Assembly (NCBI GenBank): GCA_021786915.1
Contig: JAJYMP010000751.1
Location: 1-11,018, forward strand
Direction: 5' to 3'
DNA: 11,018 nucleotides
Source of the DNA: Chloroflexota bacterium
Lineage (GTDB): Bacteria; Chloroflexota; Limnocylindria; Limnocylindrales; CSP1-4
Positions 6,689-11,018 of the stretch are shown here, piece by piece. The notes under the pieces were generated by a model, which saw only the letters and a program-made list of their open reading frames with translations, was not told where the DNA came from and searched no databases. The translations under genes were made by a program, and so were the position numbers. Each line of letters starts with the position of its first letter. Within the stretch, counting starts at the first letter, position 1.

Positions 6689-8185
6689 ATGGTCGCACCC
6701 GAGATGGCGCCAATGACGCCGCGCCGGTCCAGGGTCCAGCGGCCGAGCCGCGAGGCCGTCGCGCTCATCGGCATCGCCGTCGCGGTGGTGGTGGTCATGC
6801 TCGCCTTCCTCGGCGCGGACCCCGCGTTCGGCGTCACGACGAGCAACGGGCCCTTCACCGACGAGTCGTGGGACGTCATGAACGCCCGGAACTTCGTGCT
6901 CCTGGGCATGTGGGCGACCGATGACTGGACGCTCCACCTGGTGAACCTGCCGTTCAGCGTCAGCGCGGCCGCCGTGTTCAGCGTCTTCGGGGTGGGCATC
7001 GAGCAGGCCAGGCTGGTCTCGATCGCCGCCACCGGCATGACGGTCGCTGCGCTCGGGCTCGGGCTTCGGCGCTGGATCGGCGCAGGACCGGCAGCCCTCG
7101 CCGCCGTGGCCTACGGCGGGGCGACGCTCGTCCTGTTCTACGGCAGGCTCGCGTTCCTCGAGCCGATGGTCGCGATGTGGCTGACGCTCGGGGCGCTGGC
7201 CGTCCTGCGCGCGCGGTCGGACTCCTCCCTCCGGCTCGGGATCCTGGCGGGCGGGCTGCTCGCGCTGGGCGTCGGCACCAAGCCTTCCGCGCTCGCCGCG
7301 GTGATCGGCATCCTGGCCGCCGTCGCGATCGCGGGCCGGAGGGAGCGGCCCGTTCGTCGCTGGGTCGGCGGTGCCGGCCTCTCGGTCGTGGCGCTCGGCC
7401 TCGCCTGGGCCGTGCTCATCTGGCTGCCGAACCGGTCGGCGATCAGCGACGTGCTCCGCATCTGGGCCTCAGAGCCGATCATCGCCCCGTTTGGAACGGT
7501 CCTCCACCGGGTCGCGACGTACCCCGCCTCCGACGGGTTCGTGGCGCTCTCGATCCCGCTCCTGGCTGCCGGTGGCGTCGGCTGGGGGATCGCGGCCGCC
7601 CGCTGGCGAACGTTGGGGCCAGAGGTGCGGCTGCTGCTCGCGGGTGCTACCGGCTGGCTGGTGCTCGGCTTCGGCCTGCTCGCCGTGGCGCCCTATCGGC
7701 CCAACCGCTATGAGGTGCCCCTGCTGCCGGCACTCGCGATCCTGGTCGGGATCGGCGCCCGTGGAGCGTCAGGCGTCATCACGCGGCGCGCCCCCGGCCG
7801 CGCGGGGGCGGTCGGCGTCGCCCTTGCGCTCGTGCTCGTCGTCCCGGGCGCGATCTCCTACGCATCCTGGATGGGCAGCGCCACGTACCGCCTGCCGGCT
7901 GTCCAGGCGCAGCTGGCGGCCGAGATTCCAGCCGGGAGCGTGACCCAGGGGGACTACGCGCCGGCGTTCGCGATGCGCGCGCGCGCCACCACGATCGTGA
8001 GCCGGCCCGCCACCCACATCTCGCCGGGAGACCTCTATGCAAGCCGCGGCGTCCGCTGGTTCGTGGGCCATGCACACGACGCCCCCGTGTGGGCCAAGCT
8101 GCACCGGGCGGCTTGGGACGGGCGACAGCAGGTGCTCTGCACCCCGTGGGGGAGCGAGCCGGTGTGCGTCTGGCGCCTGCCCTGA
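6689..8185 (+). CDS. Polytopic GT-C glycosyltransferase, family 39/ArnT-like
   Basis: A 498-residue membrane protein with roughly nine or ten hydrophobic helices and a soluble C-terminal ~100 residues. After the first helix a loop carries FTDESWDVMNARN, with D58/E59 in the place of the catalytic acidic residues of GT-C enzymes that use polyprenyl-phosphate sugars. GRLAFLEPMVAMW (R153, E158) matches the family R-x-x-x-x-E/D-P motif, and YRPNRYEVPLLPALAIL (R340, Y341) the conserved R-Y-x-x-P-L-x-P helix. The tail (SVTQGDYAPAFAMRA to VCVWRLP) looks like the non-cytoplasmic domain seen after the helices in this family. It probably moves a sugar from a lipid carrier onto a lipid, polymer or protein outside the membrane; donor and acceptor are unknown. 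It stands alone, with no polysaccharide genes beside it. Alternative in-frame ATGs are at 6662 and 6704; 6689 was chosen for its SD. Confidence 0.8.
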   Translation: MVAPEMAPMTPRRSRVQRPSREAVALIGIAVAVVVVMLAFLGADPAFGVTTSNGPFTDESWDVMNARNFVLLGMWATDDWTLHLVNLPFSVSAAAVFSVFGVGIEQARLVSIAATGMTVAALGLGLRRWIGAGPAALAAVAYGGATLVLFYGRLAFLEPMVAMWLTLGALAVLRARSDSSLRLGILAGGLLALGVGTKPSALAAVIGILAAVAIAGRRERPVRRWVGGAGLSVVALGLAWAVLIWLPNRSAISDVLRIWASEPIIAPFGTVLHRVATYPASDGFVALSIPLLAAGGVGWGIAAARWRTLGPEVRLLLAGATGWLVLGFGLLAVAPYRPNRYEVPLLPALAILVGIGARGASGVITRRAPGRAGAVGVALALVLVVPGAISYASWMGSATYRLPAVQAQLAAEIPAGSVTQGDYAPAFAMRARATTIVSRPATHISPGDLYASRGVRWFVGHAHDAPVWAKLHRAAWDGRQQVLCTPWGSEPVCVWRLP

Positions 8186-8241
8186 CCTTCCGCCCCTGGG
8201 GCCCCGGCCCGTGCGTGGCAGGCGGTCTCGTCCCCGGGCGA

Positions 8242-8859
8242 TCAGGGTGTCGCCGTCGACAGCAGCGGAACCTTCCCTGTCCGTCCAGCCCGGTCTAGCC
8301 AGGCGCCCTGCGTGCCGAGCGCGCGAACCCGCGCCCACGACCCGTCGAGCGCCACCGCGACCAGCGGAGCCGGCACTCGCGCTGCCAGGTACTCGAGCGT
8401 GCGGTCCAGCACGGCGCGCCGGCTCCCCCTCGCCGGCACCAGCACGAGCGCCGCCTCAGTCGCCGCCACCGCTTCGGCGACCCCCGCGGGCCCATACCGG
8501 CTGGGCAGCCACACGCCGACGATCAGGCCGGGCGCGGTCACGGCACGGGCCTCCTCGAGGAGCAGGTCGCCGTCACGGGTGCCGGTGTGCGTGCGCGCGA
8601 CGCCAAGATCGACCGGCGGGAAGAACAGTCGCGGTCGTGCTCGCGGAGGCCCGTCGTCGCGGGCGCCGACGACGCAGAACAGGAGCGTCCCGCCGATGCG
8701 CAGCGCGGCCTGCGCGGCCAGCTCGCGCACCGGGGCGTAGCGGGGATCCGACCCGTCGTCGGTGATCGCAACGACGGTGGCGGCCGACGGCAGCCGGGCG
8801 ATGAGCTCGGTGATGGCGGACGAGGAGGAATCGGCGAAGGCGGTCATGGCTCGGGACAC
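8242..8859 (-). CDS. Unrecognised alpha/beta protein, faintly like universal stress proteins
   Basis: A 205-residue soluble protein rich in Ala, Val and Leu that I do not recognise. Near the N-terminus it reads ITELIARLPSAATVVAITDD, then a helix and strand (VRELAAQAALRIGGTLLFCV). A Pro/Arg-rich link (RDDGPPRARPRLFFPPVD) follows, then APGLIVGVWLPSRYGPAGVA, ALVLVPARGS, and TLEYLAARVPAPLVAVALDG. The alternation of hydrophobic strands ending in acidic or Gly/Ser turns with helices suggests a Rossmann-like fold. The strand LLFCV after an Ala-rich helix and the later LVLVPA recall universal stress proteins, but the ATP-binding G-x-x-G-x-x-x-x-x-G-S/T pattern is not convincing. The start is GTG 8859, set by GGAGG nine bases upstream; ATG 8847 lacks an SD. 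It converges with the GT-C gene (56-base gap) and diverges from the dehydrogenase-like gene, with which it may share a control region. Confidence 0.7.
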   Translation of the reverse strand: MSRAMTAFADSSSSAITELIARLPSAATVVAITDDGSDPRYAPVRELAAQAALRIGGTLLFCVVGARDDGPPRARPRLFFPPVDLGVARTHTGTRDGDLLLEEARAVTAPGLIVGVWLPSRYGPAGVAEAVAATEAALVLVPARGSRRAVLDRTLEYLAARVPAPLVAVALDGSWARVRALGTQGAWLDRAGRTGKVPLLSTATP

Positions 8860-8868
8860 TGGTCTGCG

Positions 8869-8873
8869 CCTCC
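8869..8873 (-). promoter_or_regulatory. SD that sets the GTG start of the minus-strand alpha/beta protein
   Basis: On the minus strand GGAGG lies nine bases before GTG 8859. It is 21 bases from ATG 8847, too far to serve it, so the GTG start is preferred, adding four residues (MSRA) to the N-terminus. Confidence 0.55.
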
Positions 8874-8943
8874 GGTTCGTGGCAGGGTCGTTGCACACAG
8901 GATCTGCGGCCAACCTTTCGCCTCGGTTACGCCGGACACCCTG

Positions 8944-8973
8944 ATGACGTCGGCGTCACGACCGCGCTACGAT
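8944..8973 (+). promoter_or_regulatory. Putative sigma70-type promoter for the aldehyde dehydrogenase-like gene
   Basis: ATGACG (8944-8949, -35-like) and TACGAT (8968-8973, -10-like) are separated by 18 bases, within the only non-coding stretch between two divergent genes (8860-9010). Transcription would begin near 8980, about 30 bases before GTG 9011, which has GAGG (9001-9004) six bases upstream. No clear matching promoter was found for the divergent minus-strand gene. Confidence 0.45.
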
Positions 8974-9010
8974 CGCCGCCCACACCCCGACTGCTCGCCC
9001 GAGGCCGCTC

Positions 9011-10792
9011 GTGACCGCTGCGTCCCCATCCGACGATCCCAGGCCCAGGACGTTCACGGTCGCTCCCGGCCCATACCCGTTCGCCCCGCGCGTCCCGGGT
9101 TCCGCGGCCACCGACATCCCCGGCCTCGACACGGCGGTCGCCCAGGTCCGCGCCAACGCCGCGTCGTGGACCCGCGCCACGCCCGACTTCCGCGTGCGCC
9201 TCCTCGACGAGGTGCTTCGCGCGACGCTGCCCGTGGCCGGCCGCTGGACGGACATGGCCAGCCGCCACGAGGGCCTCGACCCCGCGTCGCCGGATTCAGC
9301 AGAGGAGGCGATCGTGGGGCCCTACGTCTTCGCGCGTGGTGCCCGCCTGCATCGGGACGCTATCCGGGACATCGACCGCCGCGGACGGCCCGCGATCCCC
9401 GGCGGCGCCCGGCGCCTGGCCGACGGCCGCGTCGCAGCGAGGGTGATGCCGGCGGGCCTCACCGACCGGCCGCTCTACCTTGGCACCACGGCCGACGTGT
9501 GGATGGACCGCGGGGTCACGCTCGACGAGCTGCCCGCCACGATGGCCGCGCACTACCGGACGCAGCCCGAGCCGCGCGTCTGCCTCGTGCTCGGCGCCGG
9601 CAACGTGTCATCGATCGGGCCCCTCGACGTGCTCCACAAGCTGTTCGTCGAGCTCCAGGTGGTCGTGCTCAAGGTCCACCCGGTGATGGCCCACCTCGGG
9701 CCTGTCCAGGAGGACCTGCTCGCGCCGCTGATCCGCGCCGGCGTCCTGCGCGTCGTCTACGGGGACGCCGCCGAGGGCGCGCACCTGGTCAACCACCCGC
9801 TCGTGGACACCCTCCACGTCACGGGCTCGGACCGCACGTACGAGGCGATCGTCTTCGGCACCGGGCCCGAGGGCGAAGCGCGCAAGCGACGCGACGAGCC
9901 GCTGCTCACCAAGCCGTTCACAGCCGAACTGGGCAACCTGACGCCGATCATCGTGGTGCCCGGGCGCTGGAGCCCGTCCGACCTCGAGTACCACGCGACC
10001 AACATCGCCACCATGCTGGTCAACAACGCGGGGTTCAACTGCACCACGCCGCGGGTGATCGTGACTGCGCGGGGCTGGCCGCTCCGGGTGGCGCTGATGG
10101 ACCGCGTCCGGGCCCGCCTCGACGCGCTCCCGTCGCGCGCTGCGTTCTACCCCGGCGCTGCGGCGCGCTTCGCCGCGTTCCGCGAGCACTACCCGGGCGC
10201 CGAGACCTACGGCGCTCACGGGGACGGCCAGCTGCCGTGGATGCTGATCCCGGGGCTCTCGCCCGACACCTCGGACGAGCCCGCGTACCGCTTCGAGGCC
10301 TTCTGCCCGGTCACCGCGGAGACCGCGATCGACGCCGCCGACACGGGCGACTTCCTCGACCGCGCCGTCGCCTTCGCGAACGAGCGCCTGCGGGGCACGC
10401 TCAACGCGACGCTGATCGTGGATCCGCGCACCGCCCGTGATCCGGCGCTCCGCCCCGCCCTCGCCCGGGCCGTCGCCGACCTCCGGTACGGGACGGTCTC
10501 GCTCAACCACTGGTCGGCGATCGGGTACGGCCTGGGCATCACCCCGTGGGGCGCCTACCCCGGCCACACCCGGACCGACATCGGCTCGGGTGTCGGCTTC
10601 GTCCACAACCCGCTGATGTTCGACCGGGTCGAGAAGACCGTCGTTCGCTCGTGGTTCCGGGCGTTCCCCAAGCCCATCTGGTTTGCCGGCCACCGCACTG
10701 CGCACCGCATCATGCCGCACCTGGTCCGGCATGAGGTGACGGGAAGCCTGAGGGGGCTGCCCGCCATCGGGGCGCTCGCCCTGCGGGGCTGA
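9011..10792 (+). CDS. Atypical aldehyde dehydrogenase superfamily protein
   Basis: A 593-residue protein, longer than the ~480-500 of common aldehyde dehydrogenases because of an extra N-terminal region (~1-175) and C-terminal tail. Core features in order: a nucleotide-binding segment CLVLGAGNVSSIGPLDVLHK followed by VVVLKVHPV, where the Lys matches the NAD(P)-binding K-x-x-P site; TLHVTGSDRTYEAIVFG, equivalent to the F-T-G-S turn; AELGNLTPIIV with E306, equivalent to the general base; NNAGFNCTTPRVIV with C344, the expected nucleophile; and YRFEAFCPVTAET with E429, near the cofactor ribose site. The order and spacing support an active NAD(P)-dependent oxidoreductase or acyl-group reductase (LuxC-like fatty acyl reductases are a distant possibility). 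The substrate is not evident. No signal peptide; probably cytosolic. It is monocistronic here, with its own putative promoter and a possible hairpin after the stop. Confidence 0.85.
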   Translation: MTAASPSDDPRPRTFTVAPGPYPFAPRVPGSAATDIPGLDTAVAQVRANAASWTRATPDFRVRLLDEVLRATLPVAGRWTDMASRHEGLDPASPDSAEEAIVGPYVFARGARLHRDAIRDIDRRGRPAIPGGARRLADGRVAARVMPAGLTDRPLYLGTTADVWMDRGVTLDELPATMAAHYRTQPEPRVCLVLGAGNVSSIGPLDVLHKLFVELQVVVLKVHPVMAHLGPVQEDLLAPLIRAGVLRVVYGDAAEGAHLVNHPLVDTLHVTGSDRTYEAIVFGTGPEGEARKRRDEPLLTKPFTAELGNLTPIIVVPGRWSPSDLEYHATNIATMLVNNAGFNCTTPRVIVTARGWPLRVALMDRVRARLDALPSRAAFYPGAAARFAAFREHYPGAETYGAHGDGQLPWMLIPGLSPDTSDEPAYRFEAFCPVTAETAIDAADTGDFLDRAVAFANERLRGTLNATLIVDPRTARDPALRPALARAVADLRYGTVSLNHWSAIGYGLGITPWGAYPGHTRTDIGSGVGFVHNPLMFDRVEKTVVRSWFRAFPKPIWFAGHRTAHRIMPHLVRHEVTGSLRGLPAIGALALRG

Positions 10793-10795
10793 TCG

Positions 10796-10824
10796 CGCAC
10801 GGCGGGCGCCCTGCCCTTCGTGCG
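10796..10824 (+). terminator. Possible imperfect terminator hairpin
   Basis: CGCACG (10796-10801) pairs with CGTGCG (10819-10824), and inside it GGGC (10804-10807) pairs with GCCC (10813-10816), separated by a 2x2 internal loop, with a five-base loop. It starts three bases after the dehydrogenase-like stop. There is no T-tract, so factor-independent action is unlikely; it may only be chance in GC-rich DNA. Confidence 0.3.
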
Positions 10825-10837
10825 AGGCGCGCCGCCA

Positions 10838-11018
10838 GGCGCCGCCCGTCCAGACGCCGTTGGCGTCGCGCCACCAAATCCGCCCCAGAGCGCCGCCCGT
10901 CCCGAGGCCGTTGGCGCGGCGCCACCAAATCCGCCCCAGGGGCGCCCCCCATCGAGACGCCGTTGGCGCGGCGCCACCAAATCCGCCCCAGAGCGCCGCC
11001 CGTCCCGAGGCCGTTGGC
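10838..11018. repeat. 51/52-bp tandem repeat array, continuing past the window edge
   Basis: Three full units begin at 10856, 10907 and 10959 (periods 51, 52, 51), and a fourth at 11010 is cut by the window end. The left edge is a partial unit (10838-10855, ending GCCCGTCCAGAC). Each unit has a 33-bp core starting GCCGTTGGCG and ending CCAAATCCGCCCCAG, identical in units 2 and 3 and with two changes in unit 1. An 18-19-bp segment follows, identical in units 1 and 3 but different in unit 2. The core carries a dyad, TGGCGC-G-GCGCCA, in units 2 and 3. The AAAT in an otherwise GC-rich unit stands out. No gene is convincing across the array on either strand. Confidence 0.85.

Noticed and set aside
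8587..10440. Plus-strand open frame of 617 codons overlapping the dehydrogenase gene
   Set aside because: Its product is almost all Arg, Pro, Gly and Ala, and it crosses both the minus-strand gene and the dehydrogenase in the wrong frame.
10555..10980. Repeat-coded minus-strand protein (GGFGGA repeats)
   Set aside because: It continues antisense into the dehydrogenase, opens with a doubtful TTG, and the 52-bp unit breaks the frame between repeats; it can only be revisited with sequence to the right.
10838..11018. CRISPR array (33-bp repeats with 18-19-bp spacers)
   Set aside because: The intervening segments are too short, are related to each other, and two of the three are identical; no cas genes are near.

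Overview
This is a very GC-rich (roughly 70%) bacterial window with dense genes, GTG as well as ATG starts, and little intergenic space. The style (CUT1 sugar importer, fused GH65/beta-phosphoglucomutase, Asp-box propeller paired with a MoaD-like protein, GT-C membrane enzymes) fits a high-GC Chloroflexota (Limnocylindria-like) or an Actinomycetota. No marker gene fixes the phylum, so this is inference.

Left (1-3879): the 3' part of a carbohydrate ABC permease is followed on the same strand by a 1071-residue fusion of a GH65 disaccharide phosphorylase and a beta-phosphoglucomutase. Together they suggest uptake of an alpha-linked glucose disaccharide, phosphorolysis to glucose plus beta-glucose 1-phosphate, and conversion to glucose 6-phosphate in one polypeptide.

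Centre-left (3880-5400): a promoter-bearing gap leads to a two-gene unit, a cytosolic six-Asp-box beta-propeller protein and an 87-residue MoaD/ThiS-type ubiquitin-fold protein ending in Gly-Gly. It is closed by a perfect hairpin. No E1-like activating enzyme is in view.

Centre (5400-6484): a zone of broken genes. On the minus strand there is a sensor histidine kinase remnant holding only its ATPase domain, with no H-box and no clean stop. On the plus strand there is a small secreted protein whose signal peptide and body are in a different frame from its well-placed SD and ATG, consistent with a one-base loss.

Right (6485-11018): a polytopic GT-C (family 39-like) glycosyltransferase; an unrecognised 205-residue alpha/beta protein on the minus strand; a divergently transcribed, atypical aldehyde dehydrogenase superfamily protein; and, running off the right edge, a 51/52-bp tandem repeat with a GC-rich dyad in each unit. 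No tRNA, rRNA, insertion sequence or CRISPR array was seen.
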